Assembly: GCF_025966695.1 (NCBI RefSeq)
Contig: NZ_JAOEIY010000005.1
Span: forward strand, 124,001-188,000
Source: Stutzerimonas sp. S1
Lineage (GTDB): Bacteria > Pseudomonadota > Gammaproteobacteria > Pseudomonadales > Pseudomonadaceae
Length of the DNA stretch: 64,000 nucleotides
Reading direction: 5' to 3'
The translations under genes were made by a program, and so were the position numbers. This document shows positions 49,902 through 60,642 of the stretch, piece after piece. Numbering within the stretch: position 1 is the first letter of the stretch; every line of letters starts with the position of its first letter. The notes below the pieces were generated by a model that was not told the origin of the DNA, made no database searches, and worked only from the letters and a program-made list of their open reading frames with translations.

Positions 49902-49974
49902 CGTAGGGTGGATGTCGTTTTTACATCCACCGCCGCGCCACCCGGTGGATCGGTGAAGCGTGATCCACCCTACG
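49902..49974. repeat. REP-like imperfect palindromic element
   Basis: Outer arms CGTAGGGTGGAT (49902-49913) and ATCCACCCTACG (49963-49974) are exact inverted repeats. Inside is a second hairpin, GTGGATGT/ACATCCAC (49909-49930). The GTAGGGTGGAT motif is common in intergenic repeats of Pseudomonas stutzeri-type genomes. It sits between the PHA-system gene and the DUF971 gene. Confidence 0.65.
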
Positions 49975-49983
49975 GGTTTCCTT

Positions 49984-50358
49984 TCAGAGCATCAGCTTGA
50001 CGACCGATTCATCCGGATCGCGGGATTTGCCGGCGGCGGCCAGGGCTTGCAGGTAGTCATCCCACAGCGCCTGCTGATTCAGCGCCAGGCGCTCCAGATA
50101 GTCCCAGGTGAACAGGCCGCTGTCGTGGCCGTCGCTGAAGGTCAGCTTCAGCGCGTACTGGCCAGCCGGCTCGATCTGCTCCAGTCCGACATTCAGCTTG
50201 CCAGTCTGCAGTACCGGGTTGCCGTGGCCTTGCACTTCCGCCGAGGGTGAATGCACGCGCAGGAACTCGGCGCTGAGCACATAGCGCTCGTCGCTGCCGT
50301 ACTCCAGCTCCAGCGTTTTCGAGGCCTTGTGCAGCTTGATTGCGGTGGGAATGCGCAT
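49984..50358 (-). CDS. DUF971 (gamma-butyrobetaine hydroxylase-like N-domain) protein
   Basis: 124 residues. The fold resembles the N-terminal domain of gamma-butyrobetaine hydroxylase (LELEYGSDERYVLSAEFLRVHSPSAEV; quoted in part as YVLSAEFLRVHSPSAEV), with FSDGHDSGLFTWDYLERLA at the end. Such stand-alone proteins are often near hslVU. The start at 50358 (MRIPTAIKLHKASK) is after the hslU terminator hairpin. Function unknown. Confidence 0.85.
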   Translation of the reverse strand: MRIPTAIKLHKASKTLELEYGSDERYVLSAEFLRVHSPSAEVQGHGNPVLQTGKLNVGLEQIEPAGQYALKLTFSDGHDSGLFTWDYLERLALNQQALWDDYLQALAAAGKSRDPDESVVKLML

Positions 50359-50370
50359 GCAACGCTCCGG

Positions 50371-50400
50371 AAAAAACGGCCGAGGCAATCGCCTCGGCCG
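50371..50400 (-). terminator. Rho-independent terminator of hslVU
   Basis: Reading leftward: CGGCCGAGGC-GATT-GCCTCGGCCG followed by TTTTTT, just past the hslU stop. The DUF971 gene starts 13 bases beyond it. Confidence 0.92.
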
Positions 50401-50406
50401 CGACGG

Positions 50407-51750
50407 TTAGAGGATGTAGCGCGACAGGTCTTCGTCCTGCGCCAGCTCGCCAAGGTGTTCGTTGACGTAGGCCGCATCGATGCGAATCGGCTCGCCGTGC
50501 TGCTTGACCGCGAGATCCGCGGCGCTGAAGGAAACCTCTTCCAGCAGGCGCTCGAGCAGCGTGTGCAGGCGACGCGCACCGATGTTCTCGGTCTTTTCGT
50601 TGACCTGCCAGGCGATCTCGGCGATGCGCTTGATGCCGTCCTCGAGGAATTCGACGTGCAGCCCCTCGGTCTTCAGCAGCTCGCGGTACTGCTCGGTGAG
50701 CGCCGCGTGCGGCTCGGTGAGGATGCGCTCGAAGTCTTCCGGCGACAGTGCCTTGAGCTCGACGCGAATCGGCAGACGGCCCTGCAGCTCCGGCACCAGA
50801 TCGCTGGGCTTGGACAGGTGGAAGGCGCCGGAGGCGATGAACAGGATATGGTCGGTCTTGACCATGCCCAGCTTGGTGTTGACCGTGCTGCCTTCGATCA
50901 GTGGCAGCAGATCACGCTGCACGCCCTCGCGGGAAACGTCGGCGCCGCCGGTATTGCCGCGCTTGGCGACCTTGTCGATCTCGTCGATGAAGACGATGCC
51001 GTTCTGCTCCACCGCTTCCAGGGCGCGAGCCTTGAGGTCTTCTTCGTTGACCAGGCGCGCGGCTTCCTCGTCGCGGATCAACTTGAAAGCCTCCTTGATC
51101 TTCAGCTTGCGGCTCTTCTTCTTGCCCTTGCCCATGTTGGCGAAGAGGTTCTGCAGCTGGCTGGTCATCTCCTCCATGCCGGGCGGGGCCATGATCTCCA
51201 CCCCGGCCGGGCTTTCGGCGACCTCGATGTCGATTTCCTTGTCGTCCAGCTGGCCTTCGCGCAGGCGCTTGCGGAACAGCTGGCGGGTGTTGGAATCACC
51301 GCTCTGCACCGGCTCCTCGGAGAAGCCCACCGGGCGTGCCGGCGGTAGCAGGGCGTCGAGGATGCGTTCCTCGGCGGCGTCCTCGGCGCGGTGGCGCATC
51401 TTGTGCACCTCCTGCTCGCGCAGCATCTTCAACGCGGCGTCGGCCAGGTCGCGGATGATCGACTCGACGTCACGGCCGACATAGCCGACCTCGGTGAACT
51501 TGGTCGCCTCGACCTTGAGGAACGGCGCATTGGCCAGCTTGGCCAGGCGACGGGCGATCTCGGTCTTGCCGACGCCGGTGGGGCCGATCATCAGGATGTT
51601 CTTCGGCGTGACTTCCTGGCGCAGCTCGGCCGGCAGCTGCATGCGCCGCCAGCGGTTGCGCAGGGCGATGGCCACGGCGCGCTTGGCGTCGTCCTGGCCG
51701 ATGATGTGGCGGTTGAGTTCGTGGACGATCTCGCGGGGCGTCATGGACAT
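50407..51750 (-). CDS. hslU: HslU ATPase of the HslVU protease
   Basis: 447 residues, AAA+ unfoldase. The Walker A is [15 protein letters not shown], Walker [11 protein letters not shown], and the C-terminal [20 protein letters not shown] ends in the conserved YIL. The I-domain lies in the middle. It partners HslV, encoded 22 bases upstream. Confidence 0.97.
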   Translation of the reverse strand: MSMTPREIVHELNRHIIGQDDAKRAVAIALRNRWRRMQLPAELRQEVTPKNILMIGPTGVGKTEIARRLAKLANAPFLKVEATKFTEVGYVGRDVESIIRDLADAALKMLREQEVHKMRHRAEDAAEERILDALLPPARPVGFSEEPVQSGDSNTRQLFRKRLREGQLDDKEIDIEVAESPAGVEIMAPPGMEEMTSQLQNLFANMGKGKKKSRKLKIKEAFKLIRDEEAARLVNEEDLKARALEAVEQNGIVFIDEIDKVAKRGNTGGADVSREGVQRDLLPLIEGSTVNTKLGMVKTDHILFIASGAFHLSKPSDLVPELQGRLPIRVELKALSPEDFERILTEPHAALTEQYRELLKTEGLHVEFLEDGIKRIAEIAWQVNEKTENIGARRLHTLLERLLEEVSFSAADLAVKQHGEPIRIDAAYVNEHLGELAQDEDLSRYIL

Positions 51751-51772
51751 GCGATTACTCCGGCGGGACGGC

Positions 51773-52309
51773 TCAGACAGCCGAGTCCAGCTCTTCGATG
51801 GTCAGGTTCTGGTTGGTGAACACGCAGATGCTGCCGGCGATGTTCAGCGCCGTCTCGGCGATTTCCTGGGCCGACATGTCGTCGCCGGCCTTGAGCAGCA
51901 GCGCCTTGGCCGCGGCCTGGGCAAAGCCGCCGCCGGAGCCCATGGCGATCAGGTCGTCTTCCGGCTGCACCACGTCGCCGTTGCCGGTGATGATCAGCGA
52001 GGCGTCCTTGTTGGCCACCGCAAGCATGGCTTCCAGGCGGCTCAGCGAGCGGTCGGTGCGCCAGTCCTTGGCCAGCTCGACGGCGGCGCGCACCAGATGC
52101 CCCTGGTGTTTCTCCAGCTGCCCTTCGAAGCGTTCGAAGAGGGTGAAGGCGTCGGCGGTGGCGCCGGCGAAGCCGGCCAGAACCTGGCCGTGATAGAGCC
52201 GGCGAACCTTCTTGGCATTGCCTTTCATGACGGTATTGCCGAGGGAAACCTGGCCGTCGCCGCCCATGACGACTTTGCCATTGCGGCGCACTGAAACGAT
52301 GGTGGTCAA
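51773..52309 (-). CDS. hslV: HslV peptidase of the HslVU protease (TTG start)
   Basis: 178 residues. The proteasome-like threonine nucleophile must be the second residue, after removal of the initiator. Translation from TTG at 52309 gives [20 protein letters not shown], exactly the family N-terminus; a GGAG lies nine bases upstream. An ATG at 52324 would add five residues (MEISP) before the Thr and prevent the usual maturation. [12 protein letters not shown] end is typical. HslVU degrades misfolded and regulatory proteins under heat stress. Confidence 0.9.
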   Translation of the reverse strand: MTTIVSVRRNGKVVMGGDGQVSLGNTVMKGNAKKVRRLYHGQVLAGFAGATADAFTLFERFEGQLEKHQGHLVRAAVELAKDWRTDRSLSRLEAMLAVANKDASLIITGNGDVVQPEDDLIAMGSGGGFAQAAAKALLLKAGDDMSAQEIAETALNIAGSICVFTNQNLTIEELDSAV

Positions 52310-52428
52310 GGGGGAAATCTCCACGCAGCGGGGCTATGAATGCCCGAATGCGGTTGATATGGGGTACCCCTTGCGGCTTTTCAACGCCGCTCGACCATCG
52401 GCTTACGAGCAGCGCTGTCGCAGGCTGG

Positions 52429-52923
52429 TCAATCCATCGCGAAGCCGAGTTGGCGCCAGGCTTCGTAAACGGCCACCGCCACGGTATTGGACAGGTTCAG
52501 GCTACGACTGTCGGGCCGCATCGGCAGGCGCAGGCGCTGCTCGGCAGGTAGCGCATCGCGAATCTCGGCGGGCAGGCCGCGACTTTCCGGGCCGAAGAGA
52601 AAGGCGTCGCCGGGCCGGTAGCGCACTTCATGAAATGGTTGCGAGCCCTTGGTGGTGAAGGCGAACAGCCGCGGCCCCTGTGGATCGGCAGCCGAACCGA
52701 GCGGCGCGATGCCGATGCGCTGCAGGCAGCTGTCGAGGTCGGCGTGGCGTTCGAGCGTGGCGTACTCGTGATAATCCAGGCCGGCGCGGCGCAGGCGCTT
52801 GTCGTCCAGCTCGTAGCCCAGCGGTTCGATCAGGTGCAGATGGCAGCCGGTGTTGGCGCAGAGCCTGATAATGTTGCCGGTATTGGGTGGAATCTCCGGC
52901 TGGAAAAGGATCACATGGAACAT
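52429..52923 (-). CDS. trmL: tRNA (cytidine/uridine-34-2'-O)-methyltransferase TrmL
   Basis: 164 residues of the SpoU/SPOUT class. Motif 1 [18 protein letters not shown], the FGPESRGLP motif and [17 protein letters not shown] are intact. It methylates the wobble ribose of tRNA-Leu. The start at 52923 overlaps the divergent start codon of the next gene; a TAGAAT -10 at 52958-52953 supports a start site near 52946. Confidence 0.94.
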   Translation of the reverse strand: MFHVILFQPEIPPNTGNIIRLCANTGCHLHLIEPLGYELDDKRLRRAGLDYHEYATLERHADLDSCLQRIGIAPLGSAADPQGPRLFAFTTKGSQPFHEVRYRPGDAFLFGPESRGLPAEIRDALPAEQRLRLPMRPDSRSLNLSNTVAVAVYEAWRQLGFAMD

Positions 52924-53362
52924 GGGCGGTACCGAGGCGGAAAACGAGCGACATTCTACTGTGCCGGATGATCCCCGGCCGCGCCTGCGCCGGCGCTTTT
53001 TCGCCTCACTGGTGCTGATCGGCCTGCTGGTGGGAATGATGATCGGCCGCCTTGTCACGCCTGAGCCGGTCCGGCTGCTGCGGGTCGAGCCGCAGGCGCA
53101 AGGCCTGGACCTATGGTTCGATCGCCAGCCGGAGCTATACGAGGAGCACCTGGACGGCGCCTTTGCGTTGCTGCTGCAGGCAAAGGGCGAGGCGGCGGCC
53201 GGACAGTTGGCTACGGCCGATGGGAGGGTCGCCTGGCGCGTGCAGCGCAGCGAGCAGGGCCTGCTGGTGCATTTCGTGGCGACCCGGCCGTTGCGCGGCG
53301 AGTGGAGCGGCGAGGAGCGCGACGGAGCCTGGCGTCTCGCCGTGCGGCTGAGCGTGCGCTAG
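52922..53362 (+). CDS. Small membrane-anchored protein, unknown function
   Basis: 146 residues if started at ATG 52922; GTG at 52961 is a possible shorter start. One N-terminal helix ([17 protein letters not shown]) is followed by a soluble domain with [23 protein letters not shown] do not recognise a named family, but a comparable hypothetical gene lies between trmL and ntrC in P. aeruginosa, as I recall it. The upstream region doubles as the trmL promoter. Confidence 0.6.
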   Translation: MGGTEAENERHSTVPDDPRPRLRRRFFASLVLIGLLVGMMIGRLVTPEPVRLLRVEPQAQGLDLWFDRQPELYEEHLDGAFALLLQAKGEAAAGQLATADGRVAWRVQRSEQGLLVHFVATRPLRGEWSGEERDGAWRLAVRLSVR

Positions 53363-53409
53363 CCGCGATGCTTGCTCCTGCGCCAGGCGGCGTGGCGGAC
53401 CGGTGCCGC

Positions 53410-54842
<1,433 letters not shown>

Positions 54843-54846
<4 letters not shown>

Positions 54847-55925
54847 GCTGATGGGGCTCCTTGTTCCAGCGGCAGGAAGATCGAGAAGGCGGTGTGCCCG
54901 GGATGGCTCTCGCACTCGATCAGACCCTGGTGCTGACTGATGATGTTCTGGGTGATGGCCAGGCCCAGTCCGGTTCCGTCCGGACGCCCGCTGACCATGG
55001 GGTAGAAAAGCGTGTTCTGCAGCTCGGCCGGAATGCCCGGACCGTTGTCGATGATCTCGATCCGCGCGACCAGCCGGTGACGGATGTGGCCGATGGTGAA
55101 CTGGCGTACGGTGCGGGTACGCAGGGTCAGGCGGCCCAGGCCCAGCTCAGTCTGGCCCGCCATCGCCTGCATGGCGTTGCGCATGATATTGAGCACCGCC
55201 TGGATCATCTGCTCACGGTCCATGAGGATCTCGGGGATGCTCGGGTCATAATCGCGCACCAAAATGATGCTGCCCTGGCACTCGGCCTCGATCAGGCTGG
55301 CAACGTGCTCCAGTACCTCGTGGACGTTGGTCATCTCCAGCAGCGGAAGCTTGTTGGAACCGAGCATGCGGTCGACCAGATTACGCAGGCGGTCGGCCTC
55401 CTCGATGATCACCTCGGTGTAATCCTTCAGATGCTCTTCGGGCAGTTCGCGGGCCAGCAGCTGCGCGGCGCCACGGATGCCGCCCAGCGGATTCTTGATC
55501 TCGTGGGCCAGGCCGCGCACCAGCATCTTGGTGGTCTCCTGCTTGGACAGCTGCGCTTCTTCCTTGGTGATGCGCAGCAGCCGGTCGCGTGGCAATACCT
55601 CCAGCAGCAGCATGGTCTCCTGATTGTTGAGGATTGGCGTCACTGCGTAGTCGACGGTCAGCGTCTGTCCGGTCGCCGAAGTCAACGTGGCCTCCCGCTT
55701 GGTGAAGGGATGCGCTTCGGCCACCGCTTGCCGCAAGGCCGCCAGGGCTTCCGGGGACTCGGTAAAAAGCTCGCTGATGAACTGTCCGTGGCTGCGCTGG
55801 CCGCTCACCGCCAGCAGCATCTCGGCGGCCGGGTTCATGTATTCCAGGCGCAACCGCGCGTTGAGCAGCAGCGTCGCGGTGGTGAGGTTCTCGATCAGGA
55901 GGCGTTGCAGGGCTTCGGTGATCAT
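54843..55925 (-). CDS. ntrB: Nitrogen regulation sensor kinase NtrB (GlnL)
   Basis: 360 residues. A PAS domain (~residues 1-115) precedes the HisKA box (RGLAHEIKNPLGGIRGAAQ) and an ATPase domain (NIMRNAMQAM, DNGPGIP, GTGLGLAITQNI). It is cytoplasmic, controlled by PII proteins and phosphorylates NtrC. The start at 55925 (MITEALQRLLIENL) is used; the upstream in-frame ATG at 56018 lies in the regulatory region. Confidence 0.96.
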
Positions 55926-55958
55926 GGCTGGTCTGCATCCGTTAGGTAGGCCAGGAAA

Positions 55959-55974
55959 TGCAAGAAGCAAACCA
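55959..55974 (-). promoter_or_regulatory. Candidate sigma-54 promoter for ntrBC
   Basis: Leftward TGGTTT-GCTTC-TTGCA keeps the GG-N10-GC core of the -24/-12 consensus but has a poor -24 flank. It would give a start near 55948. NtrC-type sites lie 91 and 131 bases upstream of that. Confidence 0.4.
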
Positions 55975-56031
55975 AACGCGCCATTCGGGCGCGGATCGGC
56001 GTGCTGGCAGCGTTTCACGGCGTGGCTGCGT

Positions 56032-56046
56032 GAACCAAAATGGTGA
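56032..56046. promoter_or_regulatory. Weak NtrC-like site upstream of ntrB
   Basis: GAACC-AAAAT-GGTGA, 8 of 10 fixed bases to GCACC-N5-GGTGC, centred 40 bases from the strong site. Confidence 0.35.
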
Positions 56047-56069
56047 GTGGCGGAATTGTTATCAAATTA

Positions 56070-56088
56070 GCGCACCAAATGGGTGCGC
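56070..56088. promoter_or_regulatory. Perfect NtrC-binding palindrome upstream of ntrBC
   Basis: GCGCACC-AAATG-GGTGCGC, 7-bp exact arms containing the NtrC consensus GCACC-N5-GGTGC. It lies about 131 bases before the candidate ntrB start site and just past the stop of the converging-strand DUF4124 gene (56097), where it might also act as a weak terminator. Confidence 0.65.
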
Positions 56089-56096
56089 TTAATTGA

Positions 56097-56723
56097 TCAT
56101 AGGAAGGGCACGAAGGGGATGTCGCGCTTTTCTGCGGGTTTGTCTTTCAGTGGGCATTCCGGGCGCACGCCGTAATCGGCTTTCTGACATGGCTTGACCA
56201 TGCGGCGCTGGGCCAAAGAGGTGCGTATCAGATGGAAAGTCTGCGTGGGGCTGCGGGCCAGCTCGCTGCCGCGGGCATCGACGACCAGCAGATGCAGTTG
56301 GTGCGTGCCGCGATCGATGTTGCGCAGTACGAACTGACGGTCCGGCCCAGCCTCACCGAGCGGTTCGCCGTCCAGCAGCAGCTGATAGGCATGGCCGGGT
56401 AGCAACAGCGGCGAGCTGTTGCCTACTACGGTGAGATCGCCGGCGTTGTTGCGAATCGTCTCGTCCGCAGCTGGGGCGAGGATCTGCAGTCGGTAGTGGG
56501 CCGCTGGGGCTTCGGCCTTGGCGGCGGCAGGTATCGTCGTGGGCGTTGGTGGAGCTGGCATGCCATTGGCTGGTCTGAGCTCGATCCGCTCGGCAGCTTG
56601 CCCCGCCGGACGGTCGGTGAACACCCGGTTGCCGTCGGCGTCGATGTAGCTGTAGATCTCGGCGCCAGCTGGCAGCGCCAGCGCCATCAGCAGCATGACC
56701 AGCCAGCGGCATGCTGCCGTCAT
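56097..56723 (-). CDS. DUF4124 domain protein (second of tandem pair)
   Basis: 208 residues. A signal peptide (MLLMALALPAGA) leads into the DUF4124 pattern EIYSYIDADGNRVFTDRP, followed by a Pro-rich linker and a beta-sandwich-like part (LLLDGEPLGEAGPDRQFVLRNIDRGTHQL, quoted as VLRNIDRGTHQLHLL). Periplasmic, function unknown; family genes are often beside glnA/ntrBC. Its start overlaps the stop of the upstream paralogue (ATGA). Confidence 0.82.
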   Translation of the reverse strand: MTAACRWLVMLLMALALPAGAEIYSYIDADGNRVFTDRPAGQAAERIELRPANGMPAPPTPTTIPAAAKAEAPAAHYRLQILAPAADETIRNNAGDLTVVGNSSPLLLPGHAYQLLLDGEPLGEAGPDRQFVLRNIDRGTHQLHLLVVDARGSELARSPTQTFHLIRTSLAQRRMVKPCQKADYGVRPECPLKDKPAEKRDIPFVPFL

Positions 56724-57259
56724 GGTGCGGCTCGCTGGCGCAGGGCCGGGCTGGAGGTATGCACACGCTGCACGGTAAAGCGCTCAGGCTCGCTGCGCTG
56801 GATCACCCGGCCGTTGCTGAGTACCTCAATCTGCAGGCGATGCTCCCCGCGTTCGACGTTGTTCAGTTGCAACGAGGTGGCACTGCCGGCGGCCGCCTGG
56901 GGGATGCCGTCGAGAACGAAGCGCAGCAGGTGGCCGCGCTGCAGCGGCGGATCCAGCTCGGCGCTGACGACGAAGGTGCCGTTGTTGGCACGCAGCGCCG
57001 CTTCGTCAGGAATGCCGGTGATCGTCAAGCTCTGATAGGGCGCTTGCCCAGCTTGCTCACGCTCGGGTAGTGGCGGCGGTGCCGGCGGGGTCTGGATGTT
57101 GACGGTATTCGCCGGAGGCAGTTCGACGCGGTCGACGCTGATGCCTTCCGGTGGCTGGTTGGTGAAGACCGTGTTGCCCTGGGCGTCGGTGTACTTGTAA
57201 ATCTCGGCGATGGCCGGGGCGCTGATAATCAGCAGCAGGCCGAACAGTGCGTGGCGCAT
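56720..57259 (-). CDS. DUF4124 domain protein (first of tandem pair)
   Basis: 179 residues. Signal peptide MRHALFGLLLIISAPAIA, then EIYKYTDAQGNTVFTNQPPEG, the DUF4124 hallmark (quoted in part), a Pro-rich linker and a beta-rich domain with LQLNNVERGEHRLQIEVL. The same architecture as the next gene, with recognisable sequence similarity, indicates a tandem duplication. The start at 57259 gives a clean signal peptide. Function unknown. Confidence 0.82.
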   Translation of the reverse strand: MRHALFGLLLIISAPAIAEIYKYTDAQGNTVFTNQPPEGISVDRVELPPANTVNIQTPPAPPPLPEREQAGQAPYQSLTITGIPDEAALRANNGTFVVSAELDPPLQRGHLLRFVLDGIPQAAAGSATSLQLNNVERGEHRLQIEVLSNGRVIQRSEPERFTVQRVHTSSPALRQRAAP

Positions 57260-57393
57260 GGGAAGCTCCGCGTGAGGGATTGCGAGAGCGTTGCACCGCC
57301 GGCGGCGGCAGGCAAGCCTGATCGCCTGGATTTGCGAGCCGCCACAAGCTGCGCAGGCCCGGCGGCGAGGCGGGAAGCGCTTGAGTAGAAATG

Positions 57394-57421
57394 AAAGAGG
57401 CCGCCCGAAGGCGGCCTCTTT
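57394..57421 (-). terminator. Terminator of glnA
   Basis: Leftward AAAGAGGCCGCC-TTCG-GGCGGCCTCTTT, 20 bases after the glnA stop. Confidence 0.88.
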
Positions 57422-57441
57422 GGCACCGGTGTACAGCTGTT

Positions 57442-58848
57442 TTAGACGCTGTAGTACAGGTCGTATTCCAGCGGATGCACGAAGGTGCGCACCTTGATTT
57501 CCTCGGCGGCTTTCAGTTCGGTGAAAGCTTCCAGGAAGTCCTTGGTGAACACGCCACCCTTGAGCAGGAAGTCGTGGTCGGCTTCGAGGGCCTCCAGCGC
57601 TTCCTTCAGGCTGCCGCACACCTGCGGGATCAACTTGGACTCTTCCGGCGGCAGGTCATAGAGGTTCTTGTCCGCGGCATCGCCAGGGTGGATCTTGTTC
57701 TGGATACCATCCAGACCAGCCATCAGCAGGGCGGCGAAGGCCAGGTACGGGTTGGCAGCCGGATCCGGGAAGCGTGCCTCGATGCGGCGGCCGCGAGCGC
57801 TGGCCACATACGGGATGCGGATCGACGCGGAACGGTTGCGGGCCGAGTAGGCCAGCATGACCGGAGCTTCGAACCCCGGGACCAGACGCTTGTAGGAGTT
57901 GGTCGACGGGTTGGTCAGGGCGTTCAGCGCCTTGCCGTGCTTGATGATGCCGCCGATGAAGTACAGGGCGGTATCGGACAGGCCGGCATAGCCTTCGCCA
58001 GCGAAAGTGTTCTTGCCGTCTTTGGCGATCGACATGTGCACGTGCATGCCCGAGCCGTTGTCGCCATACAGCGGCTTCGGCATGAAGGTTGCGGTCTTGC
58101 CGTACGCTTCGGCGACGTTATGCACGACGTACTTGAGGGTCTGCACCTCGTCGGCCTTGGCGACCAGGGTGTTGAACTTCACGCCGATCTCGTTCTGGCC
58201 GGCAGCCACTTCGTGGTGGTGCACCTCGACGACCTGGCCCATTTCTTCCAGGGCGTTGCACATGGCGGTACGGATTTCGTGATCCGGATCGCTCGGCGGG
58301 GTCGGCAGGTAGCCGCCTTTGACGGCGATGCGGTGGCCGTTGTTGCCCTGGCCGCCCGGTACGTCGGCGTCGCTGTTCCAGGATGCCTGTTCGGAGAAGA
58401 TCTTGAACATCGCCCCGGACATGTCCGACTTGAACTTCACGGAGTCGAAGATGAAGAACTCCGGCTCCGGACCGACGAACACGGTGTCGCCGATCCCGGT
58501 CGACTTCAGGTATTCCTCGGCGCGTTTGGCGATGGCACGTGGGTCGCGCTCGTAGCCTTGCATGGTGGACGGCTCGATTACGTCGCAAACCAGGATCAGG
58601 GTCGGCTCTTCGGTGAACGGATCCAGCACGGCGCTGCTGTCGTCCGGCAGCAGGATCATGTCGGAGGCTTCGATGCCCTTCCAGCCGTCGATGGAGGAGC
58701 CGTCGAACATCTTGCCGACTTCGAAGAAGTCGTCATCGGCGTCGCGAGCCGGCATGCTGATGTGGTGTTGGCGACCCTTTGGGTCGGTGAAGCGCAGATC
58801 AATCCACTTCACATCGTAATCTTTGATCAGTTGAAGCGACTTCGACAT
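57442..58848 (-). CDS. glnA: Glutamine synthetase type I
   Basis: 468 residues, GSI-beta. The start at 58848 ([20 protein letters not shown]) is preferred over an in-frame ATG at 58938 in the promoter. The adenylylation site Tyr is present in [12 protein letters not shown] near residue 397. Catalytic patterns include [13 protein letters not shown] and [17 protein letters not shown]. It makes glutamine from glutamate, ammonia and ATP. Transcription is expected from the sigma-54 promoter at 58944, activated by NtrC. Confidence 0.98.
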   Translation of the reverse strand: MSKSLQLIKDYDVKWIDLRFTDPKGRQHHISMPARDADDDFFEVGKMFDGSSIDGWKGIEASDMILLPDDSSAVLDPFTEEPTLILVCDVIEPSTMQGYERDPRAIAKRAEEYLKSTGIGDTVFVGPEPEFFIFDSVKFKSDMSGAMFKIFSEQASWNSDADVPGGQGNNGHRIAVKGGYLPTPPSDPDHEIRTAMCNALEEMGQVVEVHHHEVAAGQNEIGVKFNTLVAKADEVQTLKYVVHNVAEAYGKTATFMPKPLYGDNGSGMHVHMSIAKDGKNTFAGEGYAGLSDTALYFIGGIIKHGKALNALTNPSTNSYKRLVPGFEAPVMLAYSARNRSASIRIPYVASARGRRIEARFPDPAANPYLAFAALLMAGLDGIQNKIHPGDAADKNLYDLPPEESKLIPQVCGSLKEALEALEADHDFLLKGGVFTKDFLEAFTELKAAEEIKVRTFVHPLEYDLYYSV

Positions 58849-58943
58849 GGTGTTCTCCAAGTGGTGGAAGCTGACTGTTCGCTTCCGAATCAAGGGTGAA
58901 GCCGGGCGGCGATGTTCCGCCAAGGCGACCTGCCTCACAAGAG

Positions 58944-58959
58944 AGCAAATTGCATGCCA
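58944..58959 (-). promoter_or_regulatory. glnA: Sigma-54 promoter of glnA
   Basis: Leftward TGGCAT-GCAAT-TTGCT matches TGGCAC-N5-TTGCW in all but one base, with the GG-N10-GC core intact. It would start near 58933, an ~85-base leader. Confidence 0.8.
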
Positions 58960-59043
58960 GTGCTCCTTGTTGGGTCCGCGAACGCCAGATGGCGCGGCAG
59001 CGAGTTTCTGTATCGATCAAAGCGCGCGGCGGTCTGTTTTGGT

Positions 59044-59058
59044 GCGCCCCAATGGTGC
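59044..59058. promoter_or_regulatory. NtrC site 1 of the glnA enhancer
   Basis: GCGCC-CCAAT-GGTGC, one mismatch to GCACC-N5-GGTGC, centred near -118 relative to the predicted glnA start. Confidence 0.7.
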
Positions 59059-59074
59059 GTATCACGAGGTTCCT

Positions 59075-59089
59075 GCATCGTTTTGGTGC
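59075..59089. promoter_or_regulatory. NtrC site 2 of the glnA enhancer
   Basis: GCATC-GTTTT-GGTGC, one mismatch. Centred 31 bases (three helical turns) from site 1, near -149, the same layout as the enteric glnA enhancer. Confidence 0.7.
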
Positions 59090-59137
59090 GAAATCGTTGC
59101 GAGGCAGAAAATCGACTAAAAGTTAAGCAGTTTCCGC

Positions 59138-59143
59138 TATACT
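59138..59143 (+). promoter_or_regulatory. -10 element of thiI
   Basis: TATACT, 5 of 6, 45 bases before the thiI ATG. The -35 is not clear. The rest of the 58849-59187 gap holds the glnA control sites. Confidence 0.5.
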
Positions 59144-59187
59144 CCGCGCCCCTCTTTTCTGCCGTATCGGCGCACGCGCTGTTTCCC

Positions 59188-60642
59188 ATGAAGCTGATCG
59201 TCAAGGTTTTCCCCGAAATCACCATCAAGAGCCCGCCGGTGCGCAAGGGCTTCATTCGCCAGTTGGCGAAGAACATCCGCACCGTGCTGCGCGAGTTCGA
59301 CCCCGAGCTGCGGGTCGAGGGCGTGTGGGACAACATCGAGGTGGAAACGACCGTCAGCGAGCCGAAGCTGCTGCGCGAGATGATCGAGCGCCTGCGCTGC
59401 ACCCCTGGCATTGCCCACTGCCTGGAAGTGCATGAGTACCCGCTGGGCGATCTCGACGACATCGTCGCCAAGTGCAAAGCGCACTACGCCGAGCGCCTGC
59501 CGGGCAAGATTTTCGCCGTACGCTGCAAGCGTGCCGGCAAGCATCCGTTCACCTCCATGGACGTCGAGCGCCATGTCGGCAGCCAGCTGCGCCAGCAGTG
59601 CGGCGCCGCCGGTATCTCGTTGAAGGCGCCGGAAGTTGAAGTGCGCATGGAAATCCGCGATCAGCGCCTGTTCGTCGTGCACGAGCAGCATGACGGCATC
59701 GGCGGCTACCCGCTGGGCGCGCTGGAGCAGACATTAGTGTTGATGTCCGGTGGGTTCGACTCCACCGTCGCCGCCTATCAGATGATGCGTCGCGGGCTGA
59801 TGACGCATTTCTGCTTCTTCAATCTCGGCGGTCGCGCCCATGAGCTGGGGGTGATGGAAGTCGCCCATTACCTGTGGAAGAAGTACGGAAGCTCGCACCG
59901 TGTGCTGTTCATCAGCGTACCGTTCGAGGAAGTGGTCGGCGAAATCCTGCAGAAGGTCGACAACAGCCAGATGGGCGTGGTGTTGAAGCGCATGATGCTG
60001 CGCGCCTCGACGCAGATCGCCGAGCGCCTGCACATCGACGCGCTGGTCACCGGCGAGGCGATCTCGCAGGTCTCCAGCCAGACCCTGCCCAACCTCTCGG
60101 TGATCGACTCGGCCACCGACATGCTGGTGCTGCGCCCGCTGATCGCCAGCCACAAGCAGGACATCATCGACACCGCGTTCGAGATCGGCACCGCCGAGTT
60201 CGCCAAGAACATGCCCGAGTACTGCGGCGTGATCTCGAAGAACCCGACCACCAAGGCCAAGCGTTATCGCGTCGAGCACGAAGAGAAGCAGTTCGACATG
60301 GCCATTCTCGAACGCGCCCTGGCCAATGCGCGCCAGGTGCCGATCGACCGGGTGATCGACGAGCTGGGCGAGGACATCAAGGTCGAGGAAGTCAGCGAGG
60401 CGACGGCCGGCCAGGTCATCCTCGACATTCGTCACCCCGATGCCGCCGAGGACGAACCGCTCGAACTGGCGGGCATCGAAGTACAGACGCTGCCGTTCTA
60501 TGCGCTGAACAACCGTTTCAAGGAACTGGATGAAAACCGCCAGTACCTGCTGTATTGCGACAAAGGTGTCATGAGCCGCCTGCATGCTCACCATCTGCTG
60601 AGCGAGGGGCATGTGAATGTTCGCGTCTATCGTCCGGCCTGA
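59188..60642 (+). CDS. thiI: tRNA 4-thiouridine synthase ThiI
   Basis: 484 residues. N-terminal ferredoxin-like/THUMP domain, PP-loop [14 protein letters not shown], the disulfide partner Cys in [11 protein letters not shown] and a C-terminal rhodanese domain with Cys in [13 protein letters not shown]. It makes s4U8 in tRNA and supplies sulfur for thiamine thiazole. The start at 59188 ([19 protein letters not shown]) is chosen over an upstream in-frame frame that runs through the glnA control region. Confidence 0.95.
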   Translation: MKLIVKVFPEITIKSPPVRKGFIRQLAKNIRTVLREFDPELRVEGVWDNIEVETTVSEPKLLREMIERLRCTPGIAHCLEVHEYPLGDLDDIVAKCKAHYAERLPGKIFAVRCKRAGKHPFTSMDVERHVGSQLRQQCGAAGISLKAPEVEVRMEIRDQRLFVVHEQHDGIGGYPLGALEQTLVLMSGGFDSTVAAYQMMRRGLMTHFCFFNLGGRAHELGVMEVAHYLWKKYGSSHRVLFISVPFEEVVGEILQKVDNSQMGVVLKRMMLRASTQIAERLHIDALVTGEAISQVSSQTLPNLSVIDSATDMLVLRPLIASHKQDIIDTAFEIGTAEFAKNMPEYCGVISKNPTTKAKRYRVEHEEKQFDMAILERALANARQVPIDRVIDELGEDIKVEEVSEATAGQVILDIRHPDAAEDEPLELAGIEVQTLPFYALNNRFKELDENRQYLLYCDKGVMSRLHAHHLLSEGHVNVRVYRPA

